A stretch of DNA of 64,000 nt from Duganella sp. OV510 (GTDB lineage: Bacteria; Pseudomonadota; Gammaproteobacteria; Burkholderiales; Burkholderiaceae_D): the NCBI RefSeq assembly GCF_900100205.1, contig NZ_FNEQ01000006.1, positions 248,001 through 312,000 of the forward strand, written 5' to 3'. A program made the position numbers and the translations under genes. The notes under the pieces are model-generated. The model was not told where the DNA came from and made no database searches. It saw nothing but the letters and a program-made list of their open reading frames with translations. Below, one piece after another: positions 8,546 to 17,010 of the stretch (positions are counted from its first letter, which is position 1; every line of letters starts with the position of its first letter).

Positions 8546-10075
8546 TTACTCTTCGCGGCGCAAGTGCGGGAACAGCAGCACGTCGCGGATGTTCGGCGAG
8601 TCGGTGATGATCATCATCAGGCGGTCGATGCCGATGCCGCAACCGCCGGCTGGCGGCATGCCGTATTCCAGTGCGCGGATGTAGTCCGCGTCGTAGAACA
8701 TCGCCTCCTCGTCGCCGGCGTCCTTGGCGGCCACCTGGGCCAGGAAGCGGGCCGACTGGTCTTCCGCATCGTTCAGCTCCGAGAAGCCGTTGGCGATCTC
8801 GCGGCCCACCATGAACAGCTCGAAGCGCTCGGTGATGCCTTCGCGCGAATCCGACGCACGCGCCAGCGGCGACACTTCAACCGGATAATCGATGATGTAA
8901 GTCGGTTCCCACAGCTGTGCCTCGGCGGTTTCTTCAAACAGCGCCAGTTGCAGCGCGCCCAGGCCGGCGGTGGCAAACGGCTTGACGCCGAACTTCAGCA
9001 GTTCCTTCTTGATGAACTCCGCGTCATTCAACTGCTCGGCGGTGTACGAAGGCGCATACTTGTTGATCGCCTCAACGATGGTCAGGCGGTGGAATGGCTT
9101 CGACAGGTCCAGCTCGCGGCCGCCGTAGGTCAGCTTGGCGGTGCCGTGCGCATCGATTGCGGCCTGGCGGATGACGGCTTCGGTGAAGTCCATCAGCCAT
9201 TTGTAGTCGGTGTAGGCCGCGTAGAATTCCATCATCGTGAATTCCGGATTGTGACGGATCGACACGCCTTCGTTACGGAAGTTGCGGTTGATCTCGAACA
9301 CGCGGTCAAAACCGCCAACCACCAGGCGCTTCAGGTACAGCTCAGGCGCGATACGCAGGAACATCTGCATGTCCAGCGCATTGTGGTGGGTGATGAACGG
9401 CTTCGCGGCGGCGCCACCTGGAATGGTGTGCAGCATCGGCGTTTCCACTTCCATGAACTCGTTCTTTTCCATGAAACGGCGGATCGACGAAATCGCGGCG
9501 GTACGCGCCTTGAAGGTGCGGCGCGTCTCTTCGTTCATGATCAGGTCCACGTAGCGCTGGCGGTACTTGGTTTCCTGGTCGGCCAGGCCGTGGAATTTGT
9601 CCGGCAGCGGGCGCAGCGACTTGGTGATCAGGCGCAGCTCGCTAACCTTGATGGTCAGTTCATCGGTCTTGGTCTTGAACAGCGTGCCGACCACGCCCAG
9701 GATGTCGCCCAGGTCGTAGTGGTGCAGTGCCGCCATGGCGGCTTCGCCGGTCAGGTCCAGCGTGGCATAGATCTGGATGCGGCCATCGGCTTTCGGGCCG
9801 GAGGCATCCTGCAGCGTGGCGAAAGCGGCTTTCTTGCCAGCTTCGCGCTTCAGCATCATGCGGCCTGCCAGCGTGACGGTGACCGGAGCAGCTTCCAGCT
9901 CTTCGCGGGTCTTCTCGCCGTATTGCGCGTGCAGGTCGGCTGCCTTGTGCTCAGGCTTGAAGTCGTTCGGGAAGGCGATGCCTTGTTCGCGGATGGCGGC
10001 CAGCTTGGCGCGGCGCTCCGCAATGATTTTATTTTCGTCAGGAGCGGCTGCTTGGTCTTGAAGATCCGTAGTCAT
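8546..10075 (-). CDS. lysS: Lysyl-tRNA synthetase, class II
   Basis: Charges tRNA-Lys with lysine in the cytoplasm. The 509-residue length is normal for bacterial LysS. It has an N-terminal OB-fold anticodon-binding domain (about 60-180, with [24 protein letters not shown]) and a class II catalytic core. Motif 1 is [15 protein letters not shown], motif 2 is [20 protein letters not shown], and motif 3 is [15 protein letters not shown] near the C-terminus. ATG 10075 follows an A/T-rich stretch. The gene lies 26 bp downstream of the HAD phosphatase gene on the same strand, so prfB, the phosphatase and lysS may form one transcript. That order is common in betaproteobacteria. Confidence 0.97.
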   Translation of the reverse strand: MTTDLQDQAAAPDENKIIAERRAKLAAIREQGIAFPNDFKPEHKAADLHAQYGEKTREELEAAPVTVTLAGRMMLKREAGKKAAFATLQDASGPKADGRIQIYATLDLTGEAAMAALHHYDLGDILGVVGTLFKTKTDELTIKVSELRLITKSLRPLPDKFHGLADQETKYRQRYVDLIMNEETRRTFKARTAAISSIRRFMEKNEFMEVETPMLHTIPGGAAAKPFITHHNALDMQMFLRIAPELYLKRLVVGGFDRVFEINRNFRNEGVSIRHNPEFTMMEFYAAYTDYKWLMDFTEAVIRQAAIDAHGTAKLTYGGRELDLSKPFHRLTIVEAINKYAPSYTAEQLNDAEFIKKELLKFGVKPFATAGLGALQLALFEETAEAQLWEPTYIIDYPVEVSPLARASDSREGITERFELFMVGREIANGFSELNDAEDQSARFLAQVAAKDAGDEEAMFYDADYIRALEYGMPPAGGCGIGIDRLMMIITDSPNIRDVLLFPHLRREE

Positions 10076-10101
10076 GGTCTTTACTTATGTTGAGGTGATG
10101 A

Positions 10102-10773
10102 TTAGTTGGTGGCGGTGGCGGCGAACAGTTCGTCCACATCCAGTTCGCTGAAGTCGCGCACGACAGCGATGACGTTGTCGAATTCCTTGAACGCTTCAGC
10201 CGGCAAAGTGGTTGTCAGCACCACCGCGCGCATGCCGGCGCGGCGTGCCGCTTCGACGCCCAGCGGCGCGTCTTCAAACACGATGCTGTCGGCCGGCAGC
10301 GTGCCGGCGCGCTCGGCGGCCAGCAGGAATACGTCCGGATTCGGCTTGCCACGCGCCACATCGGCAGCGCCGGCGATTGCGTTGAATTCCTTGCGCAGGT
10401 CCAGGCCATCCAGCGTGAAGTCGATGTTCTCGGTCGGCGCGGCGGTGGCCACGGCCAGCTTGATGCCGGCCGCCTTGGCGCGCGTGATGAAGTCGACGAA
10501 GCCGGTGGTCGGCGCCAGGTGTGGCGCGTACATCTCGCGGTACAGCGCTTCCTTCTCGAAATCCAGCGCCGCGCTTTCTTCCTTGCTCAGCGACTTGCCG
10601 AAGTAGGTGCTCATGATTTCATGGCCCTGGCGGCCGGCGGTGTTGCGGAAGAAGTCATCCGCATCAATCACATGGCCACGGCGCTGGAAGAATTCCAGCC
10701 ACGATTTCACGTGGAAGGACATATTGTCGACTATGGTGCCGTCCATGTCGAAGATGAATGCACGCTGAGTCAT
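10102..10773 (-). CDS. HAD family phosphatase (beta-phosphoglucomutase/sugar-phosphatase-like)
   Basis: 223-residue haloacid dehalogenase hydrolase. Motif I is FDMDGTIVDNM, with nucleophile Asp9 and acid/base Asp11. Motif III lies in the ARGKPNPDVF region and motif IV is VFEDAPLGVEAA. The cap domain sits between motifs I and II, as in subfamily IA phosphatases and phosphomutases. The frame is open upstream into prfB, but the family start is clearly ATG 10773. This ATG shares one base with the prfB TAA (TAATG), indicating translational coupling. The substrate is probably a small phosphorylated sugar or metabolite and cannot be specified. Confidence 0.88.
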   Translation of the reverse strand: MTQRAFIFDMDGTIVDNMSFHVKSWLEFFQRRGHVIDADDFFRNTAGRQGHEIMSTYFGKSLSKEESAALDFEKEALYREMYAPHLAPTTGFVDFITRAKAAGIKLAVATAAPTENIDFTLDGLDLRKEFNAIAGAADVARGKPNPDVFLLAAERAGTLPADSIVFEDAPLGVEAARRAGMRAVVLTTTLPAEAFKEFDNVIAVVRDFSELDVDELFAATATN

Positions 10774-11877
10774 TAAACGCCTTGTTTGAGCGAAGCCGAG
10801 ATGAAGTCGTCCAGGTCGCCGTCCAGCACGCCCTTGGTATTGCCGGTCTCGAAGTTGGTACGCAAGTCCTTGATGCGCGACTGGTCCAGCACATAGGAAC
10901 GGATCTGGTGGCCCCAGCCGACGTCGGTCTTGGAGTCTTCCAGTTTCTGCTGCTCGCTCATGCGCTTGCGCAGTTCCAGTTCGTACAACTTCGCCTTCAG
11001 CATTTCCATCGCCTCGGCCTTGTTGCGGTGCTGCGAACGGTCGTTCTGGCACTGCACCACGATGCCGGACGGGCCGTGGGTCAGGCGCACTGCGGAATCG
11101 GTCTTGTTGATGTGCTGACCACCGGCGCCCGATGCGCGGTAGGTGTCGATACGCAGGTCGGCCGGGTTGATCTCGATATCGATCGAATCGTCCACTTCCG
11201 GATAGACGAACAGCGACACGAACGAGGTGTGACGGCCGCCGGCCGAGTCGAACGGCGACTTGCGCACCAGGCGGTGCACGCCGGTCTCGGTGCGCAGGAA
11301 ACCGTAGGCGTATTCGCCTTCCACTTTCAGCGTCGCGGTCTTGATGCCGGCCACCTCGCCGTCGGACTGCTCCATGATCTCGACCTTGAAGCCCTTGCGT
11401 TCGGAATAGCGCAGGTACTGGCGCAGCAGCATCGACGCCCAGTCCTGGGCCTCGGTGCCGCCGGCGCCGGCCTGGATGTCGACGAAGCAGTTGTTCGGGT
11501 CCATCGGATTGCTGAACATGCGGCGGAATTCCATGCCTTCGATGACCTTGCGGACTTCCTCGGCGTCGACGATCAGCGCTTCCAGCGTGTCGTCGTCGCC
11601 TTCTTCCTTGGCCATGTCGATCAGGTCGGCCATGTCTTTCAGGTCGGCGTCGGCCTTGGTCAGTGCGTCAACCACGGCTTCCAGCGATTTTTTCTCTTTG
11701 CCCAGGTCCTGGGCTTTCTTCGGATCGTTCCAGACGGCTGGATCTTCCAGCTCGCCGTTTACCTGTTCGAGCTTGTCGACTTTGCGATCGAAGTCAAAGA
11801 TACCTCCGAAGTTCGGCTTCGCGCGTGGTCAGGTCGGCGAGCAGGGAGGTGAGGGCGTTGATGCGTTCGGCTTCCAT
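10773..11877 (-). CDS. prfB: Peptide chain release factor 2 with programmed +1 frameshift
   Basis: RF2 terminates translation at UGA and UAA. It is encoded in two frames. ATG 11877 begins [20 protein letters not shown] and reads 27 codons to an in-frame TGA at 11794-11796, within the classic site CTT-TGA-C. Skipping one base gives a 367-residue protein. With this reading the SPF anticodon-like tripeptide is at 207-209 and GGQ at 252-254, each two residues beyond E. coli RF2, which confirms the join. The remaining 300-codon frame alone would lack the N-terminal domain. The gene is coupled to the HAD phosphatase downstream. Confidence 0.96.
11794..11807 (-). promoter_or_regulatory. Autoregulatory +1 frameshift signal in prfB
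   Basis: The minus strand shows a Shine-Dalgarno-like GGAGG (11803-11807), three bases, then CTT and TGA followed by C. This is the conserved RF2 recoding signal. When RF2 is scarce, the UGA is decoded slowly and the ribosome slips forward one base from CUU, producing full-length RF2. Confidence 0.95.
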
Positions 11878-12039
11878 GGTTTTCTTCTTTTCTAAGGCTG
11901 AAATCAAACCTTGGATTATACCCTAGCCAGCCGCGCTCTCCCAGAGCCGTGCCACCAGCCGTGCCGCAGCGGCGAAATGCTGCCATTTATGCCACAAAAC
12001 GTATAGAATATCGCAGCCTGTAACTTTACTCTGCCTTCC

Positions 12040-14049
12040 ATGCGTCTTGTCTATCTCGCCTTGCCCTCGCTGTTGATCGGCTGTTCCAGCCTGCCTTCTG
12101 GCAGTAGCCCGGGCAGCGCGACACCGGCTGGCGCCGAAGCCACGCTGGCGCTGCTGGAAACCACCGACCTGCATGCGAATGTGCTCAGTTATGATTACTA
12201 CAAGCTGCAGCCCGATCCCGCCATCGGCCTGGAACGCACGGCGACCCTGATCAAGCAGGCGCGCGCCGAATACCCGAACAACCTGCTGCTGGATAACGGC
12301 GACGCGCTGCAAGGCACGGCGCTGGCCGACTACCAGGCGCTGGTCAAGCCGGTGGCCTGCGATGAAACGCTGGCCATCTACAAGGCCATGAACCAGCTGG
12401 GCGTCGATGGCGCCGGCATCGGCAACCACGAATTCAACTACGGCCTGGCCTATCTGAACCAGGTCACCGGCAACCACTTCGACGTTGACGGCGTGCCGGC
12501 CAACGCGCCGCGCTGCGCCGGCCCGGCGTTCCCGATCGTGCTGGCGAATATCTACAGCGCTAAATCAAAGCAGCCGCTGTTCGCGCCATACCGCATCCTG
12601 ACGCGCCAGATCCAGGCCACCGGCCCGGATGGCCAGCCGCTGACGGTCAGCATCAAGGTCGGCATCATCGGCTTCACGCCGCCGGGCGTGCTGTCCTGGG
12701 ACAAGGCCTGGCTGGAAGGGAAGGTCTACGCCGAGGGCGTGCGCGAGTCGGCGCAAAAATACATCCCGCAGATGCGCGCCGAAGGCGCCGACCTGGTGGT
12801 CGCGATCTCGCACGGCGGCGTCGATGGCGCGCCGTACACGCCGGACATGGAGAACGCCAACTACTATCTGGCGCAAGTGCCGGGCGTGGACGCGCTGCTG
12901 ATCGGCCATGCCCACCTGCCGTTCCCGGACGCCGCCAGCAAGGCCGCCGGCTTCAACCTGCCGGGCGTCGACAAGACACGGGGCACCATCTACGGCGTGC
13001 CGGCGGTGATGGCCAACCTGTGGGGCAAACACCTCGGCGTGATCGGCCTGCACCTGAGATACGACGGCAAGCAATGGGTGGTCGACAAATCGCGCACCAC
13101 GGTGGAAGCGCGCGCCACGCGCCAGGCCGATGGCAGCTACGTCGCCGCCGATCCAGCCATCGCGCAACTGGTGGCCGACGAGCATGCGGCCACTATCCGC
13201 TACGTCAAAACACCGGTCGGCAACAGCGATTTCCGCATGAGCAGCTACTTTGCCGACGTCGGCGATGTCAGTGCGATCGAACTGGTGAACCAGGCGCAAA
13301 CCGCCTATGTGCAGGATTACGTCAAGGCCAACCTGCCGCAGTACGCCGCGCTGCCGGTGCTGTCGATGGCGTCGCCGTTCAAGACCGGTTCCGCCGGCGT
13401 CGCCGACTACACCGACGTCAAACCGGGTGCGGTCGCCCTGAACAACGCCGCCGACCTATACCTGTACCCGAATGCGCTGCACGCGGTAAAAGTGAATGGC
13501 GCGCAGCTGAAAGCCTGGCTGGAGAAATCCGCCGAGCGCTTCAACCGCATCGATCCCGCCAGCGGCGCGCAGCAGGAACTGATCAATACCGGTTTCGCCG
13601 GCTTCAACTTCGACATGCTGACCAATGCTGATGTCAGCTACCAGATCGACGTCAGCCAGCCGGCCGACCAGCGCATCGTCAAGCTGCACTATAAAGGTGC
13701 GCCGCTGTCGCCGACGCAGGAATTCCTGGTCGCCACCAACAACTACCGCGCCAGCGGTGGTGGCGGCTTCCCCGGCCTGGACGGCAGCAAGACCGTCATC
13801 GCCGCACCGGATTCCAGCCGCGATGTGCTGATCGCCTACATCCAGAAGACCAAAGAGTTGACCCGCGCGCGTAACGGCGCCACCCGCAGCTGGCGTTTCG
13901 CGCCGGTCGCGGTCAAAGGCCCGGTGGTATTCCGCTCCGCGCCCGGCGTGCTGGGCCTCGCCCGCGAAGCCGGCCTCACGGCGGTCAGCCAGCTGAAAGC
14001 CGACGACGGCAAAGGCTATGCCCTCTACACCGTCGACTTGAGCAAATGA
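12040..14049 (+). CDS. cpdB: 2',3'-cyclic-nucleotide 2'-phosphodiesterase/3'-nucleotidase, lipoprotein form
   Basis: Periplasmic metallophosphoesterase (5'-nucleotidase family) that salvages extracellular nucleotides. It has 669 residues. The lipoprotein signal MRLVYLALPSLLIGCSS has its lipobox Cys at residue 15, so it is probably membrane-anchored, whereas E. coli CpdB is soluble. The calcineurin-like domain has TTDLHANVLSYDYYK, then LLDNGDALQGT, GNHEFNYGL and ISHGG/IGHAH metal motifs. The C-terminal nucleotidase domain includes NNYRASGGGGFPGL. Residues between the GNHE block and the next block carry a short insert (DVDGVPANAPRC). It overlaps the following Sel1 gene by ATGA. The CpdB assignment rests on the TTDLHxN...YDYY pattern. 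Confidence 0.9.
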   Translation: MRLVYLALPSLLIGCSSLPSGSSPGSATPAGAEATLALLETTDLHANVLSYDYYKLQPDPAIGLERTATLIKQARAEYPNNLLLDNGDALQGTALADYQALVKPVACDETLAIYKAMNQLGVDGAGIGNHEFNYGLAYLNQVTGNHFDVDGVPANAPRCAGPAFPIVLANIYSAKSKQPLFAPYRILTRQIQATGPDGQPLTVSIKVGIIGFTPPGVLSWDKAWLEGKVYAEGVRESAQKYIPQMRAEGADLVVAISHGGVDGAPYTPDMENANYYLAQVPGVDALLIGHAHLPFPDAASKAAGFNLPGVDKTRGTIYGVPAVMANLWGKHLGVIGLHLRYDGKQWVVDKSRTTVEARATRQADGSYVAADPAIAQLVADEHAATIRYVKTPVGNSDFRMSSYFADVGDVSAIELVNQAQTAYVQDYVKANLPQYAALPVLSMASPFKTGSAGVADYTDVKPGAVALNNAADLYLYPNALHAVKVNGAQLKAWLEKSAERFNRIDPASGAQQELINTGFAGFNFDMLTNADVSYQIDVSQPADQRIVKLHYKGAPLSPTQEFLVATNNYRASGGGGFPGLDGSKTVIAAPDSSRDVLIAYIQKTKELTRARNGATRSWRFAPVAVKGPVVFRSAPGVLGLAREAGLTAVSQLKADDGKGYALYTVDLSK

Positions 14050-14720
14050 TGATCCCGCGCCGCCCGACCGCCGCAGCCACCGCTGCTGCCGCTGCCGCTG
14101 CCGCTGCTGCTGCCACCGCCGCCGCCGCCGCTGCCACCGCCCGCGTTGCTGCTCGTGCGGCCGGTGCAGCGCCTTTGGCAAGCACGCAGCGGCGCTGCAC
14201 CGCAGTCGCGGTAATCGGCACCGCCTTGCTGGCGCTCGGCCTGTCGCTGGCTGGCGGCGCCTCGGCCGGCCCGGTGGAAGAAGGGCGTTTGTGCCTGCGC
14301 GGTTCCGAGCGCACGCCGGCCAACCTGCCGCGCGCCTTCCAGCTGTTCAGCGCCGCCGCGCAGAAAGGCGATCCGCAGGCCGCCTACTATCTGGGCATGA
14401 TGTACCAGAACGGCATGGCCGTCGCTCGCGACACCAAGGCCGCCGCCCGCTGGCTGCAGTTCGCCGCCAACCGCCAGACGCCGGCCGCCATGTTCGCGCT
14501 GGCCAAACTCTACCTCGCCGGCGACGGCGTCAAGCGCGACGACATCGCCGCCCGGCGCTGGATCGAAAAAGCCGCCGACCTCGAATATCCCGAAGCCGTG
14601 ATGGCCATGGCCATCGGCCTGCGCGACGGCTCGATGGGCTTCGAACGCAATGAAGCGCTGGCCGAAACCCAGATGCGCTTCGCCAACCGGGCCCTCAAAC
14701 AGGCCAGCCCCGGCATGTAA
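14046..14720 (+). CDS. Sel1-repeat protein with polyalanine N-terminus
   Basis: 224-residue protein. Residues 9-32 are almost pure Ala/Thr, then comes a hydrophobic signal/anchor (VIGTALLALGLSLAGGASA), then two to three Sel1-type alpha/alpha repeats (about 95-215; for example GDPQAAYYLGMMYQNGMAVARD, then AMFALAKLYLAGDGVKRDD). Sel1 proteins usually act as protein-interaction scaffolds, here probably in the periplasm. ATG 14046 overlaps the cpdB stop, implying coupling. An in-frame TTG at 14175 would skip the alanine run and start a normal signal peptide, so the true start is uncertain. No partner can be named. Confidence 0.75.
   Translation: MMIPRRPTAAATAAAAAAAAAAATAAAAAATARVAARAAGAAPLASTQRRCTAVAVIGTALLALGLSLAGGASAGPVEEGRLCLRGSERTPANLPRAFQLFSAAAQKGDPQAAYYLGMMYQNGMAVARDTKAAARWLQFAANRQTPAAMFALAKLYLAGDGVKRDDIAARRWIEKAADLEYPEAVMAMAIGLRDGSMGFERNEALAETQMRFANRALKQASPGM
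14070..14141 (+). repeat. GCN trinucleotide tract encoding polyalanine
   Basis: About 24 consecutive codons, nearly all GCT/GCC/GCA with four ACC, at the 5' end of the Sel1 gene. Slippage in such a tract would change length in steps of three and keep the frame. It might equally be a fusion artefact upstream of a later start. Confidence 0.8.
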
Positions 14721-14881
14721 TCCTTACGGCTGGCTTACACGCTTGCACAGTGCCAGCTTGCTGCGATGCGGCACATCTATCTGTTGCTGATGACGTTCTA
14801 CTAACCTACAATGGTTTTCCGATGGGGCGACTTTCCAGCGTACGACTACTAAAAAAAACGTTGTATAACAGGAGATGACAC

Positions 14882-16039
14882 ATGAATTTCAAGTTGAAAT
14901 TGCTCGTTGCAGGTCTGGCACTCGGTTTCGCAGCCACCACGCAGGCGGCTGACCCCATCAAGATCGGCGTCGCCGGTCCGTTCACTGGCGGTTCCGCGCC
15001 GATGGGCGTGTCGATGCGCGACGGCGTCAAGCTGGCGGTGGCGGAGATCAACGCCAAAGGCGGCGTGCTCGGTCGCCAGATCCAGCTGATCGAACGCGAC
15101 GACGAAGCCAAGAACGAACGCGGCGTGCAGATCGCGCAGGAGCTGATCAACAAGGAACGCGTGGCCGCCACGGTCGGCTACATCAACACCGGCGTGGCGC
15201 TGGCCTCGCAGCGCTTCTACCAGGACGCCAAGATCCCGGTCATGAACAACGTCGCCACCGGCTCGGTCATCACCAAGCAGTTCGCCGACCAGCCGGAAAA
15301 CTACATCTTCCGCAATTCCGCAAACGATGAGATCCAGTCGCAGATGATCATCAAGGAAGCGATCGACAACCGTAAATTCAAGAAGGTCGCGATTCTGGCC
15401 GACTCCACCAACTACGGCCAGCTGGGCCGCGAAGACCTGGAGAAAGTGCTGGCCAGCCGCAGCCTGAAGGCGGTGGCGGTTGAAAAGTACAACATCAAGG
15501 ACGTCGACATGACGGCCCAGCTGCTAAAGGCCAAGCAGGCCGGCGCTGACGTGGTGCTGACCTACGGCATCGGCCCCGAGCTGGCGCAGATCGCCAACGG
15601 TATGGAAAAACTCGGCTGGAAAGTGCCGCTGATCGGCAGCTGGACGCTGTCGATGGCCAACTTCATCGACAACGCCGGCAAGAACGGCAACGGCACCCGC
15701 ATGCCGCAGACCTTCATCCAGGACCCCAACACGGCGAAGCGCAAAGCCTTCATCGACGCCTACGTCAAGGCCTACAACCCGCCGCAGGGCCGCATGCCGT
15801 CGCCGGTGTCGGCCGCCCAGGGCTACGACTCGATCTACCTGCTGGCCGCCGCCATCAAGCAGGCCGGCAGCACCGAAGGCCCGAAGGTCAAGGCCGCGCT
15901 GGAAAACCTCAACGAAAAAGTTGAAGGCGTGGTCACCACCTATGACAAGCCATACAGCAAAACCGACCACGAAGCCATCACCGCCGACATCACCGTCTTT
16001 GGTGAAGTCAAGGACGGCAAAGTCGTACATGCCAAGTAA
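14882..16039 (+). CDS. livK: Branched-chain amino acid ABC transporter, periplasmic binding protein
   Basis: Captures leucine/isoleucine/valine or related amino acids in the periplasm for the LivHMGF complex. It has 385 residues with a Sec signal MNFKLKLLVAGLALGFAATTQA, then ADPIKIGVAGPFTGGSAPMG, the usual mature start of type I Leu/Ile/Val-binding proteins. GLALASQRFYQ-type and YDSIYLLAAAIKQAG segments follow. AGGAG stands 7 bp before ATG. The 161 bp upstream has no gene and probably contains the promoter (TATAAC near 14864). A hairpin separates it from livH, so the binding protein can be made in excess over the membrane parts. Confidence 0.93.
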   Translation: MNFKLKLLVAGLALGFAATTQAADPIKIGVAGPFTGGSAPMGVSMRDGVKLAVAEINAKGGVLGRQIQLIERDDEAKNERGVQIAQELINKERVAATVGYINTGVALASQRFYQDAKIPVMNNVATGSVITKQFADQPENYIFRNSANDEIQSQMIIKEAIDNRKFKKVAILADSTNYGQLGREDLEKVLASRSLKAVAVEKYNIKDVDMTAQLLKAKQAGADVVLTYGIGPELAQIANGMEKLGWKVPLIGSWTLSMANFIDNAGKNGNGTRMPQTFIQDPNTAKRKAFIDAYVKAYNPPQGRMPSPVSAAQGYDSIYLLAAAIKQAGSTEGPKVKAALENLNEKVEGVVTTYDKPYSKTDHEAITADITVFGEVKDGKVVHAK

Positions 16040-16059
16040 GGCCGCCTAGCGCCGTACAG

Positions 16060-16096
16060 TGGCCAGACTTGTGAACGCAAGCCTGGCCATTTTCTT
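16060..16096 (+). terminator. Intercistronic hairpin between livK and livH (partial terminator)
   Basis: TGGCCAGACTTG (16060-16071) pairs with CAAGCCTGGCCA (16078-16089) with one mismatch, followed by TTTTCTT. It lies between genes that must be expressed together. It therefore probably attenuates readthrough or protects the livK mRNA 3' end, raising binding protein over permease. Confidence 0.65.
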
Positions 16097-16116
16097 GTCG
16101 TCTGCAGGGGAATACT

Positions 16117-17007
16117 ATGGAAATCCTGTTGCAACTGGTGTTCAGCGGCATCGCGCTGGGCATGATCTACGCGGTGATCGCCTTCGGCTACCAGCTGACC
16201 TTCGCTACCTCCGGCACGCTGAATTTCGGCCAGGGCGAATCGTTGATGCTCGGCGCGCTGGTGGGCCTCAGCCTGGTGGGCACCATCCACGGCGGCCCTT
16301 ACATGAGCTACCTGCTGATGATCCCGCTGGTGATCGTGTTCGGCGCGCTGCAAGGCATGCTGGTGGAGTGGATAGGCGTGCGGCCGGCGATCAAGATCAA
16401 ATCCGAATTCGGCTGGATCATGTCGACCATCGCGCTGGCCATCATCTTCAAGAACGTCGCCGAGAACATCTGGGGCAAGGACGACCTGACCTTCCCGTCG
16501 CCGCTGTCGTCGGCGCCGATCGAGATCCTCGGCGCCAATGTGCAGCCGATGCAGATTGCCGTGGTGGTGGGCGCGCTGGCCATCATGGCGGCGGTGGAGA
16601 TCTTCAACCGCAAATCGATCTACGGCAAGGCGGTGGTTGCCACCGCCAATGACCGCGACGCGGCGGGCCTGATGGGCATTAACACCGGCGCGGTAATCAC
16701 TTTTTCGTACGCCTTGTCGTCGGCCGTTGCCGCCTTCGCCGGCGTGCTGGTGGCGCCGCTGACGCTGACCGGCGCCACCATGGGCGCCTCGCTCGGCCTG
16801 AAAGCGTTCGCGGTGGCGATCATCGGCGGCCTGACCTCGGGCGTCGGCGCTATCGTCGGCGGGCTGATACTCGGCATCACCGAAACCACCGCCGGCTACT
16901 ACATCTCCACCGGGTACAAGGACGTGCCGGGACTGCTGTTGCTGCTGCTGGTGCTGGCGGTGAAGCCGTCCGGCCTGTTCGGCAAAGCCGCCATCAAAAA
17001 GGTCTGA
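16117..17007 (+). CDS. livH: Branched-chain amino acid ABC transporter permease LivH
   Basis: Inner-membrane permease subunit, 296 residues. The N-terminal helix is ILLQLVFSGIALGMIYAVIAFGYQLTFATSGTLNFGQGE, cut here only as a description: the GxIYAxIAxGxxL and LNFxQGE patterns are LivH signatures. A GLKAFAVAIIGGLTSGVGAIVGG-type motif near 225-250 is the EAA-like loop that contacts the ATPase. It starts at ATG 16117 with AGGGG upstream. The stop is 3 bp from the next gene, so translation is likely coupled. Confidence 0.92.
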   Translation: MEILLQLVFSGIALGMIYAVIAFGYQLTFATSGTLNFGQGESLMLGALVGLSLVGTIHGGPYMSYLLMIPLVIVFGALQGMLVEWIGVRPAIKIKSEFGWIMSTIALAIIFKNVAENIWGKDDLTFPSPLSSAPIEILGANVQPMQIAVVVGALAIMAAVEIFNRKSIYGKAVVATANDRDAAGLMGINTGAVITFSYALSSAVAAFAGVLVAPLTLTGATMGASLGLKAFAVAIIGGLTSGVGAIVGGLILGITETTAGYYISTGYKDVPGLLLLLLVLAVKPSGLFGKAAIKKV

Positions 17008-17010
17008 CCC

